DNA from: Clostridia bacterium
GTDB lineage: Bacteria > Bacillota_A > Clostridia > Oscillospirales > CAG-272
Reading direction: 5' to 3'
DNA length: 12,409 nucleotides
Assembly: GCA_017467225.1 (NCBI GenBank)
Contig: JAFTSR010000182.1
Location: forward strand, 1-12,409
In this document: positions 5,222 through 11,453 of the stretch, in pieces
Numbering within the stretch: the first letter of the stretch is position 1
Layout of the letters: every line of letters starts with the position of its first letter
The notes under the pieces: model-generated
Told to the model about the DNA's origin: nothing
Databases searched by the model: none
What the model saw: only the letters and a program-made list of their open reading frames with translations
Position numbers and translations under genes: made by a program

Positions 5222-6070
5222 ATGAAAAAGATTCTCGCGCTGGTGCTGGCGCTCGTTATGATGGCGTCCATGGCACTGGTATTCACTTCTTGCGGCAACG
5301 ATGAGATCATCGTTCAGACTAACGCATTCTTTGCTCCCTTCGAGTACTACGAGGGTGAGGAGATCGTCGGTGTTGACGTCGAGATCATGAACATGGTCGG
5401 CGAAAAGCTGGGCAAGAAGATCACCTTCAAGAACGTTGAGTTCTCCGCTATCATCGATAACGTCAAAGAGGGCAAGGTTTGCGACGCAGGCGCTGCCGGT
5501 ATCACCATTACCGACGAGCGCAAGGAGAAGGTTGACTTCTCTACGCCCTACTACACCTCTGTGCAGTACGTGATCTTCGCAAAGGACTCCGACATCGCAA
5601 AGCGCGGTGCTGAGGGCTCTCAGTACATCGTCTGGGAGGCTATGGCCGGCAAGACCATCGGCGTTCAGACCGATACCACCGGCTGGATCTACACCGACGG
5701 TGAGATCTACGCGACCGCTGATAACGACTACGGCTACGACGGCGTGCTGTATGGCACTAACACCGAGCTGAAGACGTTCGACAACGCACAGCTGGCTGCT
5801 GACGGTATCGCAAGCAACATCGTTGACTACGTTATCATCGACGAGCTGCCTGCAGAGTACATCGTTTCCAAGAACTCCGGTCTGGCTTGCCTGCCCCTGT
5901 ACTATGCCGGCGAGACCGAGGCTGACGATGCACCCGTTGAGGAGCAGTATGCCATCTGCGTTACCAAGGGCAACACCGAGCTGCTCGACGCCATCAACGC
6001 AGTCCTGGCTGACCTGATCAAGGACGGCAAGGTTGAAGAGATGGTTATGAACCACATGATCACCGAATAA
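5222..6070 (+). CDS. Polar amino acid ABC transporter substrate-binding lipoprotein
   Basis: The 282-aa protein captures an amino acid outside the membrane for the permease/ATPase encoded next. The N-terminus is a lipoprotein signal: KK, then a hydrophobic stretch, then a lipobox ending FTSC with lipidation at C24. The mature part is an SBP_bac_3 fold with FAPFEY (37-42), GVDVEIM (50-56), the family signature AGITITDERKEKVDFSTPYY (92-111) and the hinge/lobe-2 entry GKTIGVQTDTTG (143-154). ATG 5222 has GAGGAGG just upstream. A TTG at 5204 would overlap that ribosome binding site and was rejected. It is the first gene after a strong promoter and is separated from the permease by a hairpin, as expected for a highly expressed binding protein. 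Codons are strongly biased (GAG, AAG, ATC). The substrate is not readable from sequence; a basic amino acid is possible if the upstream ArgR-like box is real. Confidence 0.93.
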   Translation: MKKILALVLALVMMASMALVFTSCGNDEIIVQTNAFFAPFEYYEGEEIVGVDVEIMNMVGEKLGKKITFKNVEFSAIIDNVKEGKVCDAGAAGITITDERKEKVDFSTPYYTSVQYVIFAKDSDIAKRGAEGSQYIVWEAMAGKTIGVQTDTTGWIYTDGEIYATADNDYGYDGVLYGTNTELKTFDNAQLAADGIASNIVDYVIIDELPAEYIVSKNSGLACLPLYYAGETEADDAPVEEQYAICVTKGNTELLDAINAVLADLIKDGKVEEMVMNHMITE

Positions 6071-6090
6071 TCAGAAATCTGACTTATGGG

Positions 6091-6117
6091 AAAGAACTGT
6101 GCGCGGCACGGTTCTTT
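6091..6117 (+). terminator. Intercistronic hairpin between binding protein and permease
   Basis: AAAGAACTGTGC (6091-6102) pairs with 6106-6117 over 12 bp with one G.T pair and a 3-nt loop, and the run ends CTTTTCC. It could be a leaky terminator or a 3' stabiliser that raises the binding protein relative to the membrane components. Confidence 0.55.
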
Positions 6118-6145
6118 TCCTCTGTCATGACAGGAAAGGATCACT

Positions 6146-6838
6146 ATGAATTTTATTTCCAAAGTCATTGAGCTTTTCACGACCGCCAAGTACATGGAAA
6201 GCGTCTGGCGAGGTCTTGAGACCACGCTGATCATTTCGGTGCTGGCTGCCATTCTCGGCCTGCTTCTGGGTACGCTGGTCGCCTTTGTGACCATCGCCAA
6301 GCCCAGCCGCTGGATGAGCATCCCCAAGGCGATCTGCAAGCTGTACATCACCATCATCCGCGGAACGCCGATGGCGCTGCAGCTGTTCATTATGTTCTAC
6401 GTTATTTTTACCTTCCGCGGCTTTCCCGAACTGGTCACGGCGACGCTGGCGTTCGGCATCAACTCGGGTGCGTATGTCGCTGAGAATATCCGCGCAGGTA
6501 TTTTGTCGGTCGATATCGGACAGACCGAGGCCGGTCGCGCACTGGGACTTTCCTCCCGCGTGACCATGCTCAAGATCGTCATTCCGCAGGCCATCAAAAA
6601 CGTCATCCCTGCCATCGGTAACGAGCTGATCGCGCTGATCAAGGAGACCTCCATCGTCAGTATGATCGGTATGTACGATCTGACCATGGCGGCCAAGATT
6701 ATCGGCAGCGGTAACAACATGGCCAGCTACATCGTTCCCATGAGCGTGGTGGCGCTGTTCTACCTCGCAATCGTGTACCTTCTGACTTTTGCCATCAAAA
6801 TGATCGAAAGGAGACTTCGTGCCGGTGATAAGCGTTAA
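6146..6838 (+). CDS. Polar amino acid ABC transporter permease (HisMQ/GlnP type)
   Basis: The 230-aa integral membrane subunit is of typical length for the His/Glu/Gln/Arg permease family. The start region is [18 protein letters not shown] with the first helix (about 25-50). IRGTP (71-75) is the conserved motif of the family. The EAA loop that docks on the ATPase is [20 protein letters not shown] (128-147). [19 protein letters not shown] (157-175) is also characteristic. About five helices are expected, and it probably works as a homodimer because no second permease gene is present. AGGAAAGG precedes ATG 6146. A perfect palindrome, CTGTCATGACAG (6122-6133), lies just before the ribosome binding site. 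The 3' end overlaps the ATPase start by 20 nt, pointing to translational coupling. Confidence 0.95.
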   Translation: MNFISKVIELFTTAKYMESVWRGLETTLIISVLAAILGLLLGTLVAFVTIAKPSRWMSIPKAICKLYITIIRGTPMALQLFIMFYVIFTFRGFPELVTATLAFGINSGAYVAENIRAGILSVDIGQTEAGRALGLSSRVTMLKIVIPQAIKNVIPAIGNELIALIKETSIVSMIGMYDLTMAAKIIGSGNNMASYIVPMSVVALFYLAIVYLLTFAIKMIERRLRAGDKR

Positions 6839-7742
6839 GAATTTGTATAAGGACTTTAAGGATCTGCGCGTGCTGGACGGCGTTTCGCTGGATATCAAGC
6901 GCGGCGAGAAGATCGTTATTATCGGCGCGTCGGGAAGCGGCAAGAGCACGCTTCTGCGCTGCCTGAACTTTTTGGAAGAGCCGACCTACGGCGAGATCTG
7001 GCTGGAGGAGAACCTTCTGGGCAAGGCTGACCCGTATCTGCATTTCGACGTCATCGCGGCCTCTAAGACCTACAAAAAGCTGTGCGCCGAGATGGGGGCG
7101 CAGATCAATCCCGAAAGCGGCTACTGCGACGAGGTCATCGCCAAGATCAAAAAGGAAGATTTGCTGCGTCGCCATGAGGGCAGCGACTACGCCAAGCTGC
7201 TGCGTGCTGTCGAGAAGGAACACGGCCTTGACATCAATCTGGCTCGCCAGAAGATGGGCATGGTGTTCCAGCAGTTTAATCTGTTCAACAATCTGACAGT
7301 CATGCAGAACTTGACGCTGGCGCCTGTTCAGCTCAAGCTCAAGAGCGAGGAGGAGGCCAAGGATACGGCAATGTCTCTTTTGCGCCGCATCGGCCTTGAG
7401 GACAAGGCGGACGAATATCCCTCCAAGCTGTCGGGCGGTCAGAAGCAGCGTGTGGCGATTATCCGCGCGCTGGCCATGAATCCGCAGGTCATGCTGTTTG
7501 ACGAGCCGACCTCGGCGCTTGACCCCGAGATGGTCGGCGAGGTTCTCGATCTGATGAAGGAGCTGGCGCGCGAGGGCATGACCATGGTCTGCGTCACGCA
7601 TGAGATGGGCTTTGCCCGTGAGGTGGCCGACCGCGTGCTGTTTATGTGCGACGGCGATATCGCCGAGGACGGTACGCCGGACGAAATCTTCAATCATCCC
7701 AAGCACCCCAAGCTGCAGCAGTTTTTGAATAGCGTGCTGTGA
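6819..7742 (+). CDS. Polar amino acid ABC transporter ATP-binding protein with an inserted segment
   Basis: This 307-aa ATPase energises the importer. Motifs are Walker [10 protein letters not shown] (36-44), Q-loop VFQQFNLF (149-156), signature LSGGQKQR (204-211), Walker B VMLFDEP (224-230), D-loop SALD (232-235) and switch H261. The usual enzymes of this family are about 240-250 aa with roughly 45 residues between Walker A and the Q-loop. Here that distance is about 105 residues. A predominantly helical, charged insertion lies at roughly 68-138, between GEIWLEE and RQKMGMVF. The reading frame is continuous and all catalytic motifs are intact, so it should be active. GTG 6819 was chosen because AAAGGAGA (6807-6814) precedes it and [13 protein letters not shown] is a normal start for the family. 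It ends the operon, followed by hairpin repeats and the terminator at 7911. Confidence 0.95.
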   Translation: MPVISVKNLYKDFKDLRVLDGVSLDIKRGEKIVIIGASGSGKSTLLRCLNFLEEPTYGEIWLEENLLGKADPYLHFDVIAASKTYKKLCAEMGAQINPESGYCDEVIAKIKKEDLLRRHEGSDYAKLLRAVEKEHGLDINLARQKMGMVFQQFNLFNNLTVMQNLTLAPVQLKLKSEEEAKDTAMSLLRRIGLEDKADEYPSKLSGGQKQRVAIIRALAMNPQVMLFDEPTSALDPEMVGEVLDLMKELAREGMTMVCVTHEMGFAREVADRVLFMCDGDIAEDGTPDEIFNHPKHPKLQQFLNSVL

Positions 7743-7748
7743 GGAGGG

Positions 7749-7925
7749 GCCTCCGGCGGCCAGGAACCTTTTTGAAGAAAAAGATGGTCGCAAACGACCA
7801 CCGAGTTTGCCTCGGCGGCTCGACACCGCCGTTTCGGGCAAGCCCGAAAACGCCAAACATCGGTTTCAGGACTTCCAAAAACTTTTAAAAAATTTCAGAT
7901 GTCATTTTTTACGGTTCTGTTCTGT
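7749..7925 (+). repeat. Dispersed repeat A, copy 2, with an internal hairpin array
   Basis: The head GCCTCCGGCGGCCA (7749-7762) and tail CGGTTCTGTTCTGT (7912-7925) are identical to those of the copy at 10989-11084. The left hairpin arm CCAGGAACCTTTTT continues to AAAAAG, after which about 77 bp (roughly 7784-7860) appear inserted. A degenerate right arm, GGTTTCAGG, resumes at 7862. The insert consists of back-to-back hairpins: TGGTCG-caaa-CGACCA (7785-7800), CCGAG-tttgc-CTCGG (7801-7815), GGCGG/CCGCC (7814-7830) and TTTCGGGC-aa-GCCCGAAA (7832-7849). Confidence 0.7.
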
Positions 7926-7943
7926 CTGAGCAGAACCGTTTTT
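7911..7943 (+). terminator. Terminator of the ABC importer operon
   Basis: ACGGTTCTG (7911-7919) pairs with CAGAACCGT (7931-7939) and a T run follows (7939-7943). The left arm is part of the conserved tail of repeat A, so the repeat supplies half of the terminator. Confidence 0.8.
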
Positions 7944-7995
7944 CTTATGGGGCCTACCCCACAAGTTGGGTAAATACTTTGTTTTGCGCCGGAGC

Positions 7996-8020
7996 GGGTC
8001 GTCGTGGCGCCGACCCCTAC
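7996..8020 (-). repeat. GTAG-headed hairpin (REP-like), type 2
   Basis: On the minus strand GTAG (8017-8020) is followed directly by GGGTCG, a 9-nt loop and CGACCC (down to 7996). Its layout matches the unit in the RAYT gene, a GTAG foot plus a stem starting GGG, but the stem sequence differs. Confidence 0.55.
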
Positions 8021-8047
8021 CAAGATTGGCATTTTTGCCGCGCAAAC

Positions 8048-8361
8048 GGGAGGAGATCATTCGCAAGCGTACGCAGTCCTCCCTACCGAATCTGATGTTC
8101 TTTCCGTAGAAATTTCCTCACTTTTCGCCGTTTTTTTGAAACGGCGAAAGCAAAGTCTGCACTCTGCTAAAGCCGCGCGTGATTGAGCAAAAAATGCGAT
8201 AGCGTTTTTTGTGTGTAACGCGCGAAATCGCAGGGATACATAAGGGACGGCAGTCCCTTATGCACGTTTTCTTTGGTTCGTTTCTTTGACGTGTGTCAAA
8301 GAAATGAACAACAAACCTACAAAGATCAGAAAGTTCTGTTCGCACAATCCCAAACTCCCCC
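8048..8361. repeat. Composite intergenic repeat B, copy 1
   Basis: The block shares a 19-bp exact match (8051-8069 with 11208-11226). It also has a 3' module (8233-8361) aligned with 11307-11438. The module holds two hairpins: CATAAGGGAC-ggca-GTCCCTTATG (8239-8262), and a 15-bp stem around TTTCTTTGAC-gtgt-GTCAAAGAAA (8276-8309). Conserved single-stranded parts follow, TGTTCGCACAA (8337-8347) and ACTCCCCC (8354-8361). The two copies differ by paired substitutions in the stems. At the 5' end, GGGAGGA (8048-8054) and TCCTCCC (8077-8083), followed by CTAC, form another GTAG-type hairpin on the minus strand. No gene is seen in 7743-8404. Confidence 0.8.
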
Positions 8362-8367
8362 ACATAT

Positions 8368-8398
8368 AAAAAAAGGGAAGCTCCTTCCGAAGCTTCCC
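8368..8398 (-). terminator. Rho-independent terminator of the CBS-domain gene
   Basis: The minus strand reads GGGAAGCT (8391-8398), an 8-nt loop, AGCTTCCC (8375-8382), then seven T (8368-8374). It lies 6 bp after the stop codon. Confidence 0.9.
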
Positions 8399-8404
8399 CA
8401 CTGA

Positions 8405-9757
8405 TCAATCATTATCCTTGTCCTTGGACTTCTTTTCCTTCTCATCCTCATCATCCTCGGGCTCGGGCTTGAGCTCAACCGTCGTCTGCTCAATGCGGTG
8501 ATCCACTACCGACTCCACGTGAATGATCAGACGCTCCGTCTCTACCTCACACGTCGTGCCGTCATCCGGAACCGTGCCCAGCTGACCGAAAATGTAACCG
8601 CCGAAGGTGTCACATTCCTCATCCTCAAAGGTGATGCCAAGTGCCTTGGCAACCTCCTCCAGCATCGCCGCACCGGTGATGGCGTAGTGCGTCTCGTCCA
8701 GCTGACGAATATCCTCGACAACAACCTCGTCCTTGTCGCCCAGATCACCGACCAAAAGCTCCAAGAGATCGTGCAGCGTGATGACACCCATGGTGCCGCC
8801 GTACTCGTCCACAACGATGGCAAAATAGTTGCGCGTTTCCTTCATGTTATTGAACAGAACGTCCGCCTTGGTGTTGCCGGGAACAAAGTAAGGCTTCTCC
8901 GCGACCTCGCGCAGCACGTCTTCCATGGTGTTGCACTCGGTACGGAAGAACTTGCGGCTGTTGAGAATGGCCACGATGTCGTCAGCGTCCTCGCCGCAGA
9001 TGGGATAAAATCCGTGGCGCGTCTCGGTGACCGTCTTTTTCCACTCCTCGATGCCGTCCTCCTTGTACAGAAGCACGACGTCGCGGCGGTGGGTACAAAC
9101 CTCGGAGACCGAGGTGTCGTCAAACTCAAAGATGTTTTGGATCATCTCGTTTTCCATGCTGTCGATGGTGCCCTTTTCGCTACCGGTGTCCAGCATCAAA
9201 CGAATCTCTTCCTCGGTAACCGGCTCGCTCTCCTCCTCGGGATTGATGTGGAACAGGCGCAAAAGACCGTTGGTCGAGATGGTCAAAATCCAAACGAAGG
9301 GCGCGAAGCACACCTGCACAAAGCGCAGAATGCCGACAAGTCCCAGCGCAAGCGGCTCAGCATATTTCATCGCAATCCGCTTGGGAACCAGCTCTCCGCA
9401 GACAATGCTGAAATACGAGAGAATGATCGTGATCAAAAGCACGCAGATGTTTTGCAGCGTAGCCTCAGAAATCATGGTAACACCGACCGATTGCAGCCAT
9501 GCGACCAGCGGCTCGGCAAAGCTGTCCGCAGCGTATGCGGAGCCGAGCAGGGCAGCCAGCGTGATGGCTACCTGGATGGTAGAGAGAACCTTGGAGGAGT
9601 CGCGGGTCATGGCAAGCAGTCGTTTGGCGCGCTTGTTGCCGTCCTCCGCGAGCTTTTCCAGCTTTGCTTCATTCACAGAAATTACCGCGATCTCCGCCGC
9701 AGCGAAGATGGCGTTCAGGCAGATCAGAACGACCTGCAAAATTATCGGGCCTAACAT
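8405..9757 (-). CDS. CNNM/CBS/CorC-HlyC membrane protein (hemolysin C-like, putative Mg2+/Co2+ exporter)
   Basis: The 450-aa protein has the family's three-part build. The CNNM (DUF21) membrane domain spans about 1-180, with helices near 4-26, 55-78, 100-122 and 132-162. It includes NAIFAAAEIAVISVNEAKLEKL and GELVPKRIAMKYAEP, which are hallmark motifs. A CBS pair follows at about 215-340, with VVDEYGGTMGVITLHDLLELLVGD typical of the second CBS. The CorC_HlyC ligand-binding domain covers about 348-430 (TFGGYIFGQLG). The tail (430-450) is a run of Glu, Asp and Lys. Characterised relatives (MpfA, YhdP, CNNM proteins) export magnesium or affect its tolerance. Hemolysin annotations in this family are historical. 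ATG 9755-9757 has GGAG 11 nt upstream, weaker than most genes here. It converges on the ABC operon and diverges from proB. Confidence 0.92.
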   Translation of the reverse strand: MLGPIILQVVLICLNAIFAAAEIAVISVNEAKLEKLAEDGNKRAKRLLAMTRDSSKVLSTIQVAITLAALLGSAYAADSFAEPLVAWLQSVGVTMISEATLQNICVLLITIILSYFSIVCGELVPKRIAMKYAEPLALGLVGILRFVQVCFAPFVWILTISTNGLLRLFHINPEEESEPVTEEEIRLMLDTGSEKGTIDSMENEMIQNIFEFDDTSVSEVCTHRRDVVLLYKEDGIEEWKKTVTETRHGFYPICGEDADDIVAILNSRKFFRTECNTMEDVLREVAEKPYFVPGNTKADVLFNNMKETRNYFAIVVDEYGGTMGVITLHDLLELLVGDLGDKDEVVVEDIRQLDETHYAITGAAMLEEVAKALGITFEDEECDTFGGYIFGQLGTVPDDGTTCEVETERLIIHVESVVDHRIEQTTVELKPEPEDDEDEKEKKSKDKDND

Positions 9758-10013
9758 AAGTTTATAAACTCCATTTCATATTCCCGCACAGCGGGTGTGG
9801 TGGTGGCGGCCGCTGCCGCCAATTTCAAAAAAGCACAAAAAGGCACAGCCTATACCCCCACACGTCAAAACCGTGTGCCAAGGCGCATAGACGATGCCCA
9901 CATATCATGAAATCATATGAAACTTATGTACAGAACAAAAACAGTTTCCGACGTCCGTACTGCCGCCGTCGTCCATTACCGTCTCACCGCCTTTCTGATA
10001 TATTGATAGACTT
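9758..10013 (-). promoter_or_regulatory. Long structured 5' leader of the CBS-domain gene
   Basis: About 250 nt separate the inferred transcription start from the start codon. The leader contains a 23-codon ORF. Minus-strand GGCACACG at 9872-9879 can pair either with CGTGTG (9859-9864), or through GGCACA with TGTGCC (9842-9847), and the latter is followed by T5 (9837-9841). Two further hairpins follow, GGCGGC/GCCGCC near 9806-9820 and CCCGC-tgt-GCGGG near 9783-9795. I could not match it to M-box, yybP-ykoY or other riboswitch consensus sequences. Confidence 0.45.
9905..9976 (-). CDS. Possible 23-aa leader peptide upstream of the CBS-domain gene
   Basis: ATG (9974-9976) follows GGTGAG, a good Shine-Dalgarno match, at 6-nt spacing. 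The product starts MDDGGSTDVGNCFCSVHKF. It begins about 37 nt after the inferred transcription start and ends well before the terminator-like structure. No run of one control codon is visible. It may be a regulatory upstream ORF or chance; there is no homology support. Confidence 0.35.
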   Translation of the reverse strand: MDDGGSTDVGNCFCSVHKFHMIS

Positions 10014-10019
10014 TCGTAC

Positions 10020-10048
10020 ATTGTACCATATCCACGCTGCTTTGTCAA
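10020..10048 (-). promoter_or_regulatory. Sigma-A promoter of the CBS-domain gene
   Basis: The minus strand has TTGACA (10043-10048), a 17-bp spacer and TACAAT (10020-10025). The hexamers equal those of the ABC operon promoter. Confidence 0.85.
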
Positions 10049-10120
10049 GGGAATTTCGTGTTTTTTTGAAAATAATATCAAACAATTTTTACCGGGAGGC
10101 AATATTTTGCTTGCAACGTC

Positions 10121-10149
10121 TTGCAATGCATAGAAAAATGTGGTATAAT
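10121..10149 (+). promoter_or_regulatory. Sigma-A promoter of proB
   Basis: TTGCAA (10121-10126), 17 bp and TATAAT (10144-10149). It is divergent from the CBS-gene promoter about 75 bp away. CTTGCAA also occurs at 10110, giving a direct repeat next to the -35 hexamer. Confidence 0.8.
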
Positions 10150-10200
10150 ATAGAAAGACTTTAAGCAAGTAAAGCGCGAAAGCGTGAAAGGATATACGGT

Positions 10201-10968
10201 ATGAGAATTGTAGTCAAGATCGGTACCTCGACGCTGGCACACGCGACGGGGCGGCTGAACATCCGTCGGGTGGAGGAGCTTTGCTCGGTGCTGTCCGACT
10301 TGAAAAACGCAGGGCATGAGATCATTATGGTTTCCTCCGGTGCGATCGGCATGGGCGTGGGTAAGCTGTCGCTGCCCGGTCGTCCCGACGACATGCCCGG
10401 CAAGCAGGCGGCTGCGGCCGTAGGGCAGTGCGAGCTGATGTACACCTATGACAAGCTGTTTTCAAAATACAATCACACCGTGGCGCAAATTCTTTTGACC
10501 GGTGAGGACGTGCATGACGAGCAGCGCTGCGAGAATTTCCGCAACACCATGCATCGCCTTCTGGCATGGCAGGCGTTGCCGATTATCAATGAGAATGACA
10601 CGGTTTCGACGGTGGAGATCGCCGTCGGTGACAACGACACGCTGGGCGCCATCGTTGCCGTGCAGGTGCAGGCAGACCTTTTGGTGCTGCTCTCCGATAT
10701 TGACGGCCTGTACACGGCTGATCCGCACAAGGACGAAAATGCGCAGCTGATTCCGCGTGTCGACGCGCTGACCGAGGAAATTCTGGCGCTGGCCGGCGGT
10801 AAGGGCTCCTCTCTTGGCACCGGCGGCATGAAGACCAAGCTCCGCGCAGCCGAGATCTGCATGGACGCCGGCGTGGATATGATCATCGCCAACGGCGAGC
10901 ACCCCGCCCTGCTTTACGATATCGCCGAAGGCAAAAGCGTCGGAACAAGGTTTTACGGGGGGAAGTGA
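10201..10968 (+). CDS. proB: Glutamate 5-kinase, short form without PUA domain
   Basis: The 255-aa enzyme phosphorylates L-glutamate to glutamyl-5-phosphate, the first and normally feedback-controlled step of proline synthesis. The amino acid kinase fold shows KIGTST (6-11), SSGAIGMG (45-52), INENDTVS (129-136), GDNDTLGA (143-150), SDIDGLYTADP (165-175) and GTGGMKTKLRAA (206-217), which cover the ATP, glutamate and proline-feedback sites. The E. coli enzyme has about 367 residues with a C-terminal PUA domain. This protein ends right after the kinase domain with a natural stop, a form known in many Firmicutes. ATG 10201 follows AAAGGAT. proA follows on the same strand after 485 bp of repeats. 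Confidence 0.95.
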   Translation: MRIVVKIGTSTLAHATGRLNIRRVEELCSVLSDLKNAGHEIIMVSSGAIGMGVGKLSLPGRPDDMPGKQAAAAVGQCELMYTYDKLFSKYNHTVAQILLTGEDVHDEQRCENFRNTMHRLLAWQALPIINENDTVSTVEIAVGDNDTLGAIVAVQVQADLLVLLSDIDGLYTADPHKDENAQLIPRVDALTEEILALAGGKGSSLGTGGMKTKLRAAEICMDAGVDMIIANGEHPALLYDIAEGKSVGTRFYGGK

Positions 10969-10988
10969 GCGCAAGGGGCGCTGCTATT

Positions 10989-11084
10989 GCCTCCGGCGGC
11001 CAAGGGGGCTTTTGAGAAAAGCCCCCTTGGAACCCCAAAACCTTTTGTCAATTTTTTGCAAAATGTGTTGCGGTTCTGTTCTGT
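10989..11084 (+). repeat. Dispersed repeat A, copy 3, 20 bp after the proB stop
   Basis: The head GCCTCCGGCGGCCA (10989-11002) is followed by a perfect 14-bp hairpin, CCAAGGGGGCTTTT-gag-AAAAGCCCCCTTGG (11000-11030). A CCCAAAAC-CTTTT stretch comes next, and then the tail CGGTTCTGTTCTGT (11071-11084). It lacks the hairpin-array insert of copy 2. The hairpin has no U tract, so it is not an evident terminator for proB. Confidence 0.75.
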
Positions 11085-11129
11085 ATAAACATACTGCACC
11101 GTCCAAATGGGGACCCCGCCCCGAAAAGA

Positions 11130-11196
11130 GTAATGAATAATGAAGTAGTTACGCTTGCTCCGCAAGCCGCTGATGAATAATGAATAATGAATAATG
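11130..11196 (+). repeat. AATAATGA tandem repeat around a small hairpin
   Basis: TAATGAATAATGAA occurs near 11131-11144, and TGAATAATGAATAATGAATAATGG near 11173-11196 repeats a 7-bp unit. Between them GCTTGC-tcc-GCAAGC (11154-11168) forms a short hairpin preceded by GTAG. No coding signal is seen. Confidence 0.6.
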
Positions 11197-11204
11197 GAGG
11201 GAGC

Positions 11205-11438
11205 AGGAGGAGATCATTCGCAAGCGAAACCGCCAAACATCGCGGCTATAGCGAAGCCGCCTCCCTAAAAACGTTAGGCCCCTACGTGCAAAATGCGCAC
11301 GATCCGGGGATACGTAAGGGGAGCGGGCTCCCCTTACGCGCATTTTCTTTCGCCTATTTCTTTGGGGCGTACCAAAGAAATAGGCAATAACCTGACTATA
11401 GTTAGAAAATTATGTTCGCACAAACCAAATACTCCCCC
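11205..11438. repeat. Composite intergenic repeat B, copy 2, directly upstream of proA
   Basis: It starts around the shared 19-mer (11208-11226). The hairpins are a 12-bp stem CGTAAGGGGAGC-gg-GCTCCCCTTACG (11313-11338) and a 14-bp stem GCCTATTTCTTTGG / CCAAAGAAATAGGC (11352-11365 and 11372-11385). TGTTCGCACAA (11413-11423) and ACTCCCCC (11431-11438) match copy 1. It ends two bases before the proA ribosome binding site, so it would form the leader of proA mRNA. Confidence 0.8.
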
Positions 11439-11453
11439 GCGAAAGGATCCACT

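Noticed and set aside
5195..6055. A long minus-strand frame opposite the ABC binding protein, and a TTG start at 5204 for the binding protein
   Set aside because: The minus frame is a shadow of the binding-protein gene. TTG 5204 would overlap the Shine-Dalgarno sequence and add residues before a perfect lipoprotein signal.
8498..9754. A 418-codon plus-strand frame opposite the CNNM/CBS gene
   Set aside because: It is a codon-bias shadow; the minus-strand product shows a full family architecture and has its own promoter and terminator.
9758..10013. M-box or yybP-ykoY riboswitch in the CBS-gene leader
   Set aside because: The conserved core sequences of those classes could not be found by eye. 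The leader is reported only as structured and unknown.
11000..11030. Rho-independent terminator after proB
   Set aside because: The 14-bp hairpin is perfect but is followed by AACCCCAAAA, with no U tract on the plus strand. It is part of repeat A.
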